NCBI RefSeq assembly: GCF_900537085.1
Contig: NZ_UNRE01000001.1
Coordinates: forward strand, 191,163 to 255,162
Source of the DNA: Agarivorans sp. Alg241-V36
GTDB taxonomy: Bacteria > Pseudomonadota > Gammaproteobacteria > Enterobacterales > Celerinatantimonadaceae
Direction: 5' to 3'
Length of the DNA: 64,000 bases
Shown: positions 9,461 to 18,655 of the stretch, in pieces
Layout of the letters: every line of letters begins with the position of its first letter
How positions within the stretch are numbered: the first letter of the stretch is position 1
Translations under genes and position numbers: made by a program
Notes under the pieces: generated by a model
What the model was told of the DNA's origin: nothing
What the model saw: the letters and a program-made list of their open reading frames with translations, nothing else
The model's database searches: none

Positions 9461-9499
9461 TTTAAACGGTCCTTGTTTTAACGTAAGAATTGGGTTCTG

Positions 9500-10219
9500 T
9501 TACTCGTCGCCGCTAGTTGGAATAGGTGTTTTCTCTGTGCGAGTTGATACGGTGTCAGGCAGGCTCCAGTCAACCATATGTAAGCCGGAAGTTGATGCCA
9601 CAATCCATCCTTCACCGAGGTGACCTTGCATTTCGTATACGTCGTTAGGGGTACCAATAATGGCGTACAAGGCAGAACCGCTTACGGTCATGGTTACGGT
9701 GTAAGTTAAGCCATCTTCGCCTATTAGTTCACTGGTAATGGTGCGGTCGCCGTCTTTATCTTCAATAATGTCGACAATGTGAGCGTTGTATTCTGCGCCC
9801 GTATGGGGAATCTTGATCTCAAGCTTGTCACCTAATACTTTATGTTTTAACGGACCGCCCTGATAGCTTAAATAGCGACGATCGACATCTTGCTGGGCAA
9901 TGTCTTGATACTGTGCAGGTACACGCTCGATAGTGCTCCAAGTTTCATACGCATCTGGCGCAATTGTGGGTGGCTCGGGTTGTGAAAATACGGTATCTGG
10001 TGACGCACTGACTACCGGTATGCTTTGTACTAAAGCTGAAGAAGAAGGCGGCGATGGGGGTGCATCTACTTCGTCTACTGGTGACGCAGGTGGCACTTCG
10101 CTATGAGGTTTGGTTTGGCTAATTGGTTGCTCTTGCGATTCGTTGCCTAGTAAGACGATAGCGCTAATAGCCACAGAGAGCACTACACCGCTAACGATGA
10201 TACTGTGGATTGTTTTCAC
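9500..10219 (-). CDS. Membrane-anchored periplasmic protein upstream of the protease, function unknown
   Basis: The protein starts with one hydrophobic segment (about residues 7-25) lacking an obvious cleavage site. A Pro/Ser-rich linker of about 60 residues (for example DAPPSPPSSS) and a compact C-terminal domain of about 140 residues follow. This layout (anchor, flexible linker, folded periplasmic domain) is that of membrane-tethered chaperones of secreted enzymes such as lipase foldases and CpaB-type proteins; no sequence homology to them is claimed. The GTG start at 10219 has AAGGAG 6 nt upstream. It is the first gene of a two-gene transcript with the metalloprotease. A role in folding, inhibiting or localising that protease is an inference from position and layout. 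Confidence 0.8.
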   Translation of the reverse strand: MKTIHSIIVSGVVLSVAISAIVLLGNESQEQPISQTKPHSEVPPASPVDEVDAPPSPPSSSALVQSIPVVSASPDTVFSQPEPPTIAPDAYETWSTIERVPAQYQDIAQQDVDRRYLSYQGGPLKHKVLGDKLEIKIPHTGAEYNAHIVDIIEDKDGDRTITSELIGEDGLTYTVTMTVSGSALYAIIGTPNDVYEMQGHLGEGWIVASTSGLHMVDWSLPDTVSTRTEKTPIPTSGDE

Positions 10220-10650
10220 AATAACTCCTTTTATGTATAAACAAACGGATACACAGACGGGGGTAAATAACTCGCATTTAAAATACTACAAATCTATTTA
10301 TCCCATCCGTGGAATATTTGGATAGTAACAAAGTTATGATTTTTAAGTAATTATTTATTGATAATAATAGTATTAATGTGTTTTTCCTTAATGCGGTTTT
10401 CTTTTCAAAGACAGATTAATACTAAATCGGGGAAGATCGCGCTGTATAAAAAAATTCTCCCGTTAACGAAAAGTTGACTTGTTTCGTTTCATTTAACTTA
10501 TGTATTTTGTTTAGTATCTTTGCCTATTATTTAAGCCTTATTAGCGTTTTATAGCGTAAGCCATTAATTCAATATAACCCTGGAATCTAGTAGAGCGCTC
10601 GCCTTAATCGGTGTTTCTCAGAGTCATGAAATTGGGCTTTAAAAGGTGAA
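10220..10650. other. Intergenic region, 431 bp, AT-rich
   Basis: No gene is seen. It must hold the minus-strand promoter of the partner/protease transcript and the border of the second ridA copy. The segment 10320-10385 is very AT-rich (TTATTTATTGATAATAATAG). I found no recognisable regulator site. Confidence 0.5.
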
Positions 10651-11001
10651 GTGAGAAACAGGTTAAATGCTCGTTCAGCCGCCGCAACAATAACTTTGAG
10701 CAACTATAAAGCCACCGTTTATTTGTGTGGCCAAGTAGCAAAAGACACCACCCAAGGTATTGCCGAACAAACCCGTACCACCATAGAAAAAGTAGAAGAA
10801 CTATTGGCAACAGTGGGCTCCGACAAGTCTAAATTACTTAGCGTGACAATTTACGTACGCACCATGGATGATTTTGCCGAAATGAATAAGGTGTGGGACG
10901 CCTGGGTCGCCGATGTAACGCCGCCAGCACGGGCTTGTGTGCAAGCGCATATGGCGCGAGAAGAGATACTGGTGGAAATGTCGGTAACCGCAGCGGTGTA
11001 A
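10651..11001 (+). CDS. Second RidA-family copy with replaced N-terminus, probably a remnant
   Basis: From [11 protein letters not shown] to the stop this protein matches the 6660-7007 protein with one change (D to E). The first 21 residues ([21 protein letters not shown]) are unrelated and do not look like the normal first strand of a Rid protein. The reading frame opens with GTG 10651, with AAGGTG just upstream. The shared block is 289 bp. About 15 bases differ by eye and nearly all changes are silent, which points to a related strain's allele, not to a fresh copy. Homology ends exactly at the stop codon. It could still be expressed, but a missing first strand argues for a non-functional product. 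Confidence 0.6.
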   Translation: MRNRLNARSAAATITLSNYKATVYLCGQVAKDTTQGIAEQTRTTIEKVEELLATVGSDKSKLLSVTIYVRTMDDFAEMNKVWDAWVADVTPPARACVQAHMAREEILVEMSVTAAV

Positions 11002-11051
11002 GTAAAACGGCAGTCTTTAAGGTTGTTTAGGCAAGCACATTGCCTAAGCTA

Positions 11052-11081
11052 GCGAGTTAATCTGGGCACTGATTAACTCGC
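11052..11081. terminator. Convergent terminator-like hairpin
   Basis: GCGAGTTAATC (11052-11062) and GATTAACTCGC (11071-11081) form a perfect 11-bp stem with an 8-nt loop between two convergent genes. The plus-strand side continues CTCATTTCTTT. Confidence 0.65.
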
Positions 11082-11090
11082 CTCATTTCT

Positions 11091-11258
11091 TTAATTTATT
11101 CTATCTAATACCAAGGCAAACTTTTCTGGGATTTGGTTGCGCTCTTTTAAGTTATAGACACTGTTTAACGAACAATTGGCTTTCATGGCAAATACCGAAG
11201 GTGGAATACCTTTTTTGCGTAATGCTTTCCAAAACTGCTTTCCATTAAGCGTGCTCAT
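11091..11258 (-). CDS. Small HTH-like protein, 55 aa
   Basis: Translation of the minus strand from ATG at 11258 to TAA at 11091 gives 55 residues: MSTLNGKQFWKALRKKG, then IPPSVFAMKANCSLNSVYNL, then KERNQIPEKFALVLDRIN. The centre resembles a helix-turn-helix: a short helix, a turn near NCS, and a recognition helix LNSVYNLKER followed by IPEKFALVL. A GAGAGAG stretch lies just upstream of the ATG. The gene lies between the second ridA copy and the Fur-controlled imelysin operon and is convergent with the former. A DNA-binding role is inferred from shape only; its targets are unknown. Confidence 0.6.
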   Translation of the reverse strand: MSTLNGKQFWKALRKKGIPPSVFAMKANCSLNSVYNLKERNQIPEKFALVLDRIN

Positions 11259-11510
11259 ACTCTCTCTTTACCCTCAATTAAGTGTGTGAACTAAGCAATT
11301 AGAACGGGAATCTCTGCCAATAAGTTCAATAAGGCTTGGCAAAACTTCCTGCTCAGCTGAGCGTGAATTTCTCATGCGCGGGTATTTAACGAGAATTATA
11401 TGACAACTTAATTACATCAATATGGTGATTATGTGCTTTGTTAAGTAAGGCCTATTTTTACTAATTTTCTCAAAATGTCATATTTTTGTTTACTTAATCT
11501 TAACGATAAA

Positions 11511-11529
11511 GATAATGAGAACAATTATC
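11511..11529 (+). promoter_or_regulatory. Fur box upstream of the imelysin operon
   Basis: GATAATGAGAACAATTATC is close to the 19-bp Fur consensus GATAATGATAATCATTATC, with an intact GATAAT/ATTATC palindrome. It lies 24 bp before the first start codon, where bound Fur would block transcription when iron is plentiful. Confidence 0.85.
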
Positions 11530-11553
11530 ATGTGAGTTTTGAAAGGGATGGCA

Positions 11554-12795
11554 ATGCGCTTATTCAAAGTAGTAGTAGGTTCAACAGTATTATTAGCAAA
11601 CGCATCGTTTGCTGATGTTAAACAAGAGCAAGTAGTAGAGCATTACGCAGACTTGGCTCACGCAGTATTTAGTGATTCGCACAGCAGCGCGTTAAGCTTG
11701 CAACAAGCTACTCAGCAGCTGATTGATGCACCTTCAGAAAAAAGTTTATTAGCGGCTAAAGAAGCATGGAAAGTAGCCCGCGTATTCTACCAACAAAGTG
11801 AAGTATTCCGTTTTGGTAACCCTATTGTTGACGATTGGGAAGGGCAGTTAAATGCCTGGCCTTTAGATGAAGGTTTAATCGACTACGTAGCCACTGACTA
11901 CCAATATGAGCTGGGTAACCCTGGCGCTACTGCAAACATTGTGGCTAACACTAGCCTACAAATGGGTGAAGAGAAGCTTGATTTAAGCAACATTACACCA
12001 GAGCTATTGGCCTCTTTAAATGAGCTAGCAGGCTCAGAAGCTAACGTTGCTACCGGCTACCACGCCGTAGAGTTTTTATTGTGGGGCCAAGATCTGCACG
12101 GCACTAAAGCGGGTGCAGGTGAACGTGCTTACACCGATTTTGCTAAAGGCGATGCCTGTACTAATGGCAACTGTGAGCGCCGCGCTGCTTACCTAGCAGC
12201 TGTAACGCAATTGCTGGTTGACGATTTATCTTGGATGAGCAAACAGTGGGCTAAAGGTGGTGAATACCAGCAACAGCTAACTGCCGAACCAAGTGAGCAA
12301 GCCTTGCGTCGTATGATGTTTGGCATGGGCAGCTTGTCTTTAGGTGAGTTAGCGGGTGAGCGTATGAAGGTAGCTTTAGAAGCTAACTCAACTGAAGATG
12401 AGCACGATTGTTTCAGTGACAATACCCATAACTCTCACTTCTACAATAACCAAGGTATTAGCAACGTTTACTTTGGTAGTTTTGAGCGCTTAGACGGTTC
12501 AACTTTAACGGGTCCTAGCTTGGCTGAGTTGGTTGCCCAAAAAGACCCAAGTGTTGCCAAAAACAACAAAAAGATGTTTGAGCAATCTATGGCAGAAACA
12601 GCAAAATTGGTAGCGAGCGCGGAGCAACAAGGCGTATACTTCGACCAACTCATTGCTGCTAGCAATAGCGATGGTCACGCACTAATTAACGGCACTATCT
12701 TAGCCTTAGTTGAGCAAACCCGTGCTATTGAAGCTAGCGCTAAAGTATTAGGTATCGAGAACCTAAACCCTGATACTGCCGATCACCAGTTCTAA
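11554..12795 (+). CDS. Imelysin-family iron-regulated periplasmic protein (IrpA-like)
   Basis: A signal peptide (MRLFKVVVGSTVLLANASFA) is followed by an imelysin (M75-type) domain covering almost all of the 414 residues. Family marks are NPIVDDWEGQLNAWPLDEGLIDY and GYHAVEFLLWGQDLHG, which contains the GxHxxE motif. Imelysin proteins are linked to iron uptake in the periplasm; proteolytic activity is doubtful for the family. ATG 11554 is chosen because AAAGGG lies 6 nt upstream; in-frame ATG 11548 would have no spacing. It is the first gene of a four-gene set (imelysin, di-heme protein, second imelysin, DUF1513 protein) behind a Fur box, so expression should rise under iron starvation. Confidence 0.9.
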   Translation: MRLFKVVVGSTVLLANASFADVKQEQVVEHYADLAHAVFSDSHSSALSLQQATQQLIDAPSEKSLLAAKEAWKVARVFYQQSEVFRFGNPIVDDWEGQLNAWPLDEGLIDYVATDYQYELGNPGATANIVANTSLQMGEEKLDLSNITPELLASLNELAGSEANVATGYHAVEFLLWGQDLHGTKAGAGERAYTDFAKGDACTNGNCERRAAYLAAVTQLLVDDLSWMSKQWAKGGEYQQQLTAEPSEQALRRMMFGMGSLSLGELAGERMKVALEANSTEDEHDCFSDNTHNSHFYNNQGISNVYFGSFERLDGSTLTGPSLAELVAQKDPSVAKNNKKMFEQSMAETAKLVASAEQQGVYFDQLIAASNSDGHALINGTILALVEQTRAIEASAKVLGIENLNPDTADHQF

Positions 12796-12872
12796 TATTT
12801 TGTCGGCACAGACAAGGGAGCTTAGGCTCCCTTTTGTGGTTTCTGAAGTCCCATTCTATGGAGAGAGTGAGA

Positions 12873-14276
12873 GTGAAATTTAAGCTAATAAAAACAATAA
12901 CTATTACTTTGGCTGTTGCCGCTAGCTCGCTGGTATTCGCCAACCCCAAGAAACCGGGCGGCGATACCACCACTACCCGAATTGACGCCAATGCCTTTTC
13001 TTTACCCGCCGCTAACTTAGATTTTGAAGGCCGTTTAAACTTTAGCACCGGTAATAGTTTCTTTCGTAACCCCTGGGTTGTGGCACCAGCCACCACCATT
13101 GCGCGAGATGGCTTAGGCCCGCTATTTAATACCAATGGTTGTCAAAACTGTCACTTAAAAGATGGCCGTGGCCATCCTGCACCAGTGGGGGCCAGCAATG
13201 CGGTATCTATGTTGGTGCGAATTAGCATTCCAGCCGTGACTAAAGAACAGCAAGCTGTAGAAGCGCAAAATGGCGTTGTGCCAGAGCCAACCTATGGCGG
13301 ACAAATTCAAGACCAAGCCATTGCTGGCGTTGCACCGGAAGCGCGAGTACGTTTCGCTTATAGCGATAAAACCTTTAGCTTTGCCGACGGCAGTAGCATT
13401 GTATTGCGTGACCCAGAGCTGATTGTTGACCAGCTAGGCTATGGTGATATGCACCCCGATACGTTGTTCTCTCCACGTATTGCCACTCCGATGATTGGTT
13501 TAGGTTTGCTGGAGAGCATTAGCGCAGCAGATATCTTGGCTAATGCAGACCCTGAAGATAGCAATAATGATGGTATTCGCGGTGTCGCCAACCAAGTGTG
13601 GGATGTACAGCTGCAAGCCTTTAACCTTGGCCGATTTGGTTGGAAAGCTGGGCAACCTAATTTAATGCAACAAAACGCCGCTGCCTTTAATGGTGACATT
13701 GGTATCACCAGTTTAATGTTCACTAAAGATCACTGTACTGCAGCGCAGCAAGACTGTTTAAGCGCAACCTCTGGCGTTGACCCAGATGGCTCAGAGGTCA
13801 GCGATAAACTGCTTGGCTTTGTAGAGTTTTATACTCGGCATTTAGCAGTGCCTAAGCGACGGATTGACGATGCTGAGCAAGTGGAACTGGGTGATAAACT
13901 GTTTAGCCAAGTAAGTTGTGATAGTTGCCATAAACGCAGCTTTACCACGGCAAAGCGTGAAGGCTTACCAGCATTAAGTGAACAAGTTATTTACCCCTAC
14001 ACCGACATGCTACTGCATGACATGGGCCCAGAACTTGCCGATGGCCGCAGCGAATACTTAGCTAATGGCCAGCAGTGGCGCACCCCACCGCTTTGGGGAG
14101 TAGGGCTTACCGAAACAGTAGTTGGTCATAGCCAATTGCTACATGACGGGCGCGCACGTAATGTCACCGAGGCAATTGTGTGGCATGGTGGCGAAGCCGA
14201 GCCAGCCAAACAAGCCTTTGCTAATTTAAGTAACGCTCAGCGAGATGCGCTGGTGGCTTTTGTTAATTCATTGTAA
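12873..14276 (+). CDS. Di-heme c-type oxidoreductase-like protein, DUF1111 (thiol oxidoreductase-like)
   Basis: A signal peptide (MKFKLIKTITITLAVAASSL, cut after VFA) precedes a periplasmic domain with two c-type heme motifs: CQNCH early in the protein and CDSCH in the C-terminal third. The family is related to di-heme peroxidases and often called a thiol oxidoreductase, though its substrate is not established. I choose the GTG start at 12873 because GGAGAG lies 7 nt upstream and the signal peptide then begins correctly; ATG 12858 is in frame but would add MERVR. It is the second gene of the Fur-controlled operon and 9 bp before the next gene. A redox partner role to the imelysin proteins in iron handling is inferred from conserved neighbourhood. 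Confidence 0.88.
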   Translation: MKFKLIKTITITLAVAASSLVFANPKKPGGDTTTTRIDANAFSLPAANLDFEGRLNFSTGNSFFRNPWVVAPATTIARDGLGPLFNTNGCQNCHLKDGRGHPAPVGASNAVSMLVRISIPAVTKEQQAVEAQNGVVPEPTYGGQIQDQAIAGVAPEARVRFAYSDKTFSFADGSSIVLRDPELIVDQLGYGDMHPDTLFSPRIATPMIGLGLLESISAADILANADPEDSNNDGIRGVANQVWDVQLQAFNLGRFGWKAGQPNLMQQNAAAFNGDIGITSLMFTKDHCTAAQQDCLSATSGVDPDGSEVSDKLLGFVEFYTRHLAVPKRRIDDAEQVELGDKLFSQVSCDSCHKRSFTTAKREGLPALSEQVIYPYTDMLLHDMGPELADGRSEYLANGQQWRTPPLWGVGLTETVVGHSQLLHDGRARNVTEAIVWHGGEAEPAKQAFANLSNAQRDALVAFVNSL

Positions 14277-14285
14277 GGACAAGGT

Positions 14286-15257
14286 ATGAACAAGCAGTTT
14301 TTGCGCGGCCTAACCATGGGCGTGCTAAGCGTAATGGGCTTAAGCTGCGCTAGCGCTAATGTCTCTCAAACTCAGTGGTTAGATCAAGAGAAGCAAACCA
14401 TTGCCAATACCAGTACCCAGTTGCTGGAGCAGGCGCGCAATTACCAGCAACAGATAGAGAGCTATTGTGCAAAACCAAGCTCAGAAGCCCTGCTAACGAG
14501 CCAGCGTTTATGGCAGCAAAACTATTTAGCCTATTTGCCGCTGCAATCTAGCGCATTGGGTCCCTTGGTTGATCTTAAGCTTAACTGGGCGATTAGTTAT
14601 TGGCCTGATAAAAAGGACACAACGGGTCGTAAAGTTAAAGCGGCTTTGTCTAACGCACCCATGCCTTTAAGCGATACCCACAGTAACTTGCGAGTGCAAG
14701 AATACCTGTTGTTTGAAAGCCTAAGCGATCAGCAGCGTTGTTCATTATTGCCCGGTGCAGTGAGCCGTTATGTGAGTGCCACCGAGCAAGTGAGTAGCGG
14801 GCTACAAAGCGCTGAACTGGAAAAGCTGAAAGTAGAGCAGCTTCGCAGCGATGTACTAAATAGCTACCGACTGCAAACCAGTATTATGCTGCGTAAGTAC
14901 CGCGCCATGTATTCTGCCAAGCATTCACGTTTGCGCCCTTATCAAGGAGAGGCGTGGCGCGCTAATATTAGCGCGCAGTTATTGGCAGAGCAGCTGAGCC
15001 TATTACAAGCGCGTTACCAACAAGGTTTAGCGCCCTTTTTAGCCAGTGAAGACAGCAAGTTAGCAAAGCAAGTGAGTGAGCAATTTGCAGCCTTAATTCC
15101 ACTAATGCCAAGCCAAGAACCCAGTGATGAAAAAGCTAAACTGGCGGTTTGGCAGCAAGCAGAACCGCATTTAGCCAAGCTAGATAGTTTGTTTGCCAAC
15201 CAAATTCCTCAAGCGCTTTCTATAGAGTTAGGCTTTAACAATAACGATGGCGACTGA
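14286..15257 (+). CDS. Second imelysin-family periplasmic protein
   Basis: An export signal (MNKQFLRGLTMGVLSVMG, with LSCASA at the cut) precedes a mostly helical domain of about 300 residues. It shares imelysin features: a Gln/Trp-rich first helix pair, LGPLVDLKLNWAISYWPDKKD, and VQEYLLFE in place of the GxHxxE motif. The His of that motif is missing, so metal binding would differ from the first imelysin. The LSC could alternatively be a lipid attachment site, but the lipobox is poor. It overlaps the following DUF1513 gene by 11 bp, which implies translational coupling. Confidence 0.82.
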   Translation: MNKQFLRGLTMGVLSVMGLSCASANVSQTQWLDQEKQTIANTSTQLLEQARNYQQQIESYCAKPSSEALLTSQRLWQQNYLAYLPLQSSALGPLVDLKLNWAISYWPDKKDTTGRKVKAALSNAPMPLSDTHSNLRVQEYLLFESLSDQQRCSLLPGAVSRYVSATEQVSSGLQSAELEKLKVEQLRSDVLNSYRLQTSIMLRKYRAMYSAKHSRLRPYQGEAWRANISAQLLAEQLSLLQARYQQGLAPFLASEDSKLAKQVSEQFAALIPLMPSQEPSDEKAKLAVWQQAEPHLAKLDSLFANQIPQALSIELGFNNNDGD

Positions 15258-16359
15258 GTTTACTCGCAGGCAAGCTTTGTTGCAGCTGCTGGGTTTAAGC
15301 GCTGCCGCGGGTTGCCTAAGCTTACCTAGCTTAGCTAAAGGCTTGGATTTGGCGGAAGAGTTAAGCCAAGCCAACAGCGCCTTGCTTATTGGCTGTGCCA
15401 AGCAAGCTGGTAAGCACTATGTGGCCGCGATGAATATGCAGGGTGAATTACGTTATCAAATCGCTTTGCCTGCTCGTGGTCATCATGTAGCTTTAGCTAA
15501 CGCTAACAAGGGCGTAGCAGCTTGCGTTGCGCGTCGACCTGGCCAATACATTGTGTTGTTTGCAGCAGAAACTGGCCAAATTATTCAGCAGCTTTCTCCA
15601 CCAAAAAACATGCATTTTTACGGGCATGCCGCCTTCTCCGAAGATGCTTCTTTACTATATGTTACAGCAGGAATTAGCGCTACTAGCGAAGGAATGGTGC
15701 TGGTCTATCGTAAGCTCGAGGCGCAGTGGCAGTTAAGCGAGCAATGGCCGTTGGGGGGCTTGGGGCCTCATCAATTGCTAGTATTGCCTCAGCAGCGTTT
15801 GGCAATTGCAGTTGGCGGTATTCATACTCAAGGGCGAGAAAAACGTAACTTAGAGACCATGCAGCCGGCTTTGTTGTATCTAGATAGCCGTAACGGCAAT
15901 TTGTTACAGCGCCGCGAGTTAAGTAATCCGCAATTAAGCATTCGCCATTTAAGTTATTCCGAGGTGAGCGATACGCTTTGGTTGGCCTGCCAAGGTCAAA
16001 ACCCCGAACAAGAAATTACCTCGCTGATCTACTCTCACAAAGGTAATGAGCAATGCCAAGCTTTGGAGCTCGACGCTGATTATTGGCCGCTGTTTAATCA
16101 ATATATTGGCAGTGTGGTAAGTAGCAATGGCAAGCTGATTGCCAGCTCTCCTCGGGGGGCTAAATTGGCGGTATGGTCGGAAAAAACTCGAGAGCTTGAA
16201 CAGCTTATGCAAATTGATGATGTGTGTGGTTTGGCAGCCGATCAACATTCGTGGTTTGCTTCCACTGGCCAAGGCCAGCTCATCCAGGCAGCTAATCAAC
16301 TGCTACGAAAGCAAACCCAGTGGCAGTGGGACAATCACTTAAGTGTGCTGCCTTTGTAG
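15247..16359 (+). CDS. DUF1513 protein with Tat-type signal
   Basis: The N-terminus TRRQALLQLLGLSAAAGC is a twin-arginine export signal. The remainder looks like a beta-propeller-type fold of repeated beta-rich segments, as in DUF1513 proteins; no enzymatic motif is visible. It is the last gene of the iron-regulated operon and is followed by a strong terminator. Tat export suggests a folded, possibly cofactor-containing periplasmic protein. The role in iron acquisition is inferred from operon membership. Confidence 0.85.
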   Translation: MATEFTRRQALLQLLGLSAAAGCLSLPSLAKGLDLAEELSQANSALLIGCAKQAGKHYVAAMNMQGELRYQIALPARGHHVALANANKGVAACVARRPGQYIVLFAAETGQIIQQLSPPKNMHFYGHAAFSEDASLLYVTAGISATSEGMVLVYRKLEAQWQLSEQWPLGGLGPHQLLVLPQQRLAIAVGGIHTQGREKRNLETMQPALLYLDSRNGNLLQRRELSNPQLSIRHLSYSEVSDTLWLACQGQNPEQEITSLIYSHKGNEQCQALELDADYWPLFNQYIGSVVSSNGKLIASSPRGAKLAVWSEKTRELEQLMQIDDVCGLAADQHSWFASTGQGQLIQAANQLLRKQTQWQWDNHLSVLPL

Positions 16360-16390
16360 ATAAGTTGCCGTTGTAGATAGACTTTCGACA

Positions 16391-16433
16391 AAAAGCCAAG
16401 TCTATTACTATTACAGTAAGGCTTGGCTTTTTT
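16391..16433. terminator. Convergent intrinsic terminator
   Basis: AAGCCAAG (16393-16400) pairs with CTTGGCTT (16422-16429), with an inner TTACTATTACAGTAA that can extend the hairpin. T residues follow on the plus strand and A residues precede it, so it can serve the DUF1513 operon and the minus-strand receptor gene. Confidence 0.8.
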
Positions 16434-16468
16434 GTTCTGGCTACCAAGAGAAGAGCTCTTGATAAAAG

Positions 16469-18514
16469 CTACGAGCTGTATTGCACTGCGTTGGTGTGTG
16501 GGTCGATATAGCGTTGTTTGCTGGTGTGACTATTAAAGTTGGATTGTAAGCCGTGTTCTTCAAAAATCTCTTCTAGTGCTCGGCTCTGCTCTGCATTGGG
16601 TTTCTCAAAGCGAATGTGAAGCTGTGAGTTTTCGGTTTCGTCCTTGGTTTGGTCAATCACTTGACCAGCAATATCAAACTGCTTGTTGCTGCCCTTATGT
16701 AAATAAGACAGCTTGAGCACAATCGGCTGTTTGCTGTTTAGGTGCATGCTGCCTGGCACCACCAGTTTCACGCCGCCCATACTAATGTCTTTGGTTAGGC
16801 CTTGAGCTTGCTGGTGGCCTTGGTTTAAGGAAAAGTGCAGGCCGGTTGGTACGCGAGGGTGATGGCGTTTTTCATCAGCATCCTTGGTGTTAGCCTTAAG
16901 TGAGGCTTCGATAGAAAACCGCTGCAATAAATCGGTGACGTTATTGGACACTTTTGCTAATTGACCGGCAACCAGTGATGAGGTTTCTGACTTGTTATGG
17001 CTGTCTTCAATAATTCGCTGGAGCTCGGTTTGGGTTTCTTTAAGCATATCTAATTGTTGATTTTGCTGATCAACCTGCTCGTCAATGCTTTGCTGGGCTT
17101 GAGCCACCAATTGAATTTTGTCGGTAACTTCTAATATGCCTTGCTCAGTTTGTTTAGAGGTTTCGCGGCTTTGCTCAACTTTTTCTGTTACTTCACCCAT
17201 GCTGTTTACAACTTGTTGAACCCCTTCGGTTAATTGGGTAATTAATTTGGCTATTTCATTGGTAGAGCTGCCGGTTCTTGCTGCAAGGCTACGTACTTCG
17301 TCAGCTACCACTGCAAAGCCTCGGCCTTGCTCACCGGCGCGGGCGGCTTCAATAGCGGCGTTAAGCGCCAACAAGTTGGTTTGCTCTGAAATGGCGCGAA
17401 TAGCGTCAACAATGCCGTAAACTTGCTCGGCGGTATTGCTTAGGTCTTGAATAAAGCTGCTAGTTTTAACGGTTTCTTCTGAGGTGGTGCTCATCATGGT
17501 GATGTTTTCACCCACTAGCTTGGAGGCATTAGTTGATAGCTGATTGCATTGGGTGACCATGGTGAGAGTTTCGGCAGCAATTTCGCTGAGCCTACCGGTA
17601 GATTCTTCTAACGCTTGAGAGTTCTCATACATATTGCCGAAGCGCTGTTGTTCGGCGCGGTTAGCTTGGCTAATTTGACTTGAAAGCTCTGATACTTGAG
17701 TCGACGATAGGCTAATGCTGCTAGAGGCTTGTTGAATCTCGTTAAGTGCTTCTTGCAAGGATTCACGCATTAACTCGATGTGATGAGCCAGCATGCCTAT
17801 CTCGTTTTTACTGATTATATTGGTGAGTTCGGAAGACGATCTTAAATCGCCGCGGCTAATTTTGCGGCTAATTGCCACCAGTAGGTTAATTGGTTGAGTG
17901 GTGTCTCTTATCACCAGCCATGCGGCTAATGAGGCTAGTAATACCATGATTACTGCGAGGCCAATGCTGTTGTTTACTAGGGTATTTAGCTTGAGCTCGG
18001 CGTAGTCGGCATAAAGGAGCACGGCTTTGTTCATTGAAGCCATGCTTTTGTGGTTAATTTCTAAAAAGGCCTTAGCATTGGCACCAGAAGGATCAGCTTC
18101 TAGTTTGGCTGCGGCGGCAAGCTGCTGGTTCCATAGCTGTTCAACTTGACTAAGCTGATCAATAAACGGCTGGTGAGTCGGCTTGGGTAAGTTAATTGGC
18201 TTTTTGAGGCCTAAGTCGGCGTAGGTTTGACCGCCGCGAATTAGCGCGCTAAGCGATGCTTCGTAGAGCTCTACGGTGTTATCGGCACTAAGAATCGCTG
18301 GAAACTGTTGGTCTTGAAGCTGGCTTCGATAAAGCTCTTCTGCCGAGAACTTCTTAGTTAGCATGCGTTGACGGCCAGCAATATTTACAATTTGTGCGTC
18401 GTCATGATTCTGCTTTAATGAGCTAGTGACAAGGATAACTTCTCCCATCATCGCGGCTGCAAGCAATAGTGGCAGTACAAACAATTTTTTGCGAATCGAC
18501 ATAGACTTGAGCAT
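16469..18514 (-). CDS. Methyl-accepting chemotaxis protein with PilJ-type sensor and C-terminal PilZ domain
   Basis: Two membrane segments (near residues 9-28 and about 185-205) flank a periplasmic sensor. That sensor starts with [12 protein letters not shown], typical of type IV pilus/nitrate-type PilJ sensors. HAMP, then the signalling hairpin with [19 protein letters not shown], form the receptor core. The last ~110 residues contain RHHPR and, further on, DISMGG: the RxxxR and [D/N]xSxxG motifs of a c-di-GMP-binding PilZ domain. A receptor fused to PilZ would link c-di-GMP to the chemotaxis array. ATG 18514 has AAGG 9 nt upstream; ATG 18523 is too close to it. It is monocistronic by spacing. 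Confidence 0.9.
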   Translation of the reverse strand: MLKSMSIRKKLFVLPLLLAAAMMGEVILVTSSLKQNHDDAQIVNIAGRQRMLTKKFSAEELYRSQLQDQQFPAILSADNTVELYEASLSALIRGGQTYADLGLKKPINLPKPTHQPFIDQLSQVEQLWNQQLAAAAKLEADPSGANAKAFLEINHKSMASMNKAVLLYADYAELKLNTLVNNSIGLAVIMVLLASLAAWLVIRDTTQPINLLVAISRKISRGDLRSSSELTNIISKNEIGMLAHHIELMRESLQEALNEIQQASSSISLSSTQVSELSSQISQANRAEQQRFGNMYENSQALEESTGRLSEIAAETLTMVTQCNQLSTNASKLVGENITMMSTTSEETVKTSSFIQDLSNTAEQVYGIVDAIRAISEQTNLLALNAAIEAARAGEQGRGFAVVADEVRSLAARTGSSTNEIAKLITQLTEGVQQVVNSMGEVTEKVEQSRETSKQTEQGILEVTDKIQLVAQAQQSIDEQVDQQNQQLDMLKETQTELQRIIEDSHNKSETSSLVAGQLAKVSNNVTDLLQRFSIEASLKANTKDADEKRHHPRVPTGLHFSLNQGHQQAQGLTKDISMGGVKLVVPGSMHLNSKQPIVLKLSYLHKGSNKQFDIAGQVIDQTKDETENSQLHIRFEKPNAEQSRALEEIFEEHGLQSNFNSHTSKQRYIDPHTNAVQYSS

Positions 18515-18655
18515 GAAAGTCATCCTTGAGTATTAATAACTTAATCAGTATAGAGCATATTGATAGTGTTATTTAATACGACTATTGGCGGATATTGCGC
18601 ATGCTCACATTAAACGCTGAGATAGTTGTAGCCAAGCCATGTTCAAGGTGGCTAC

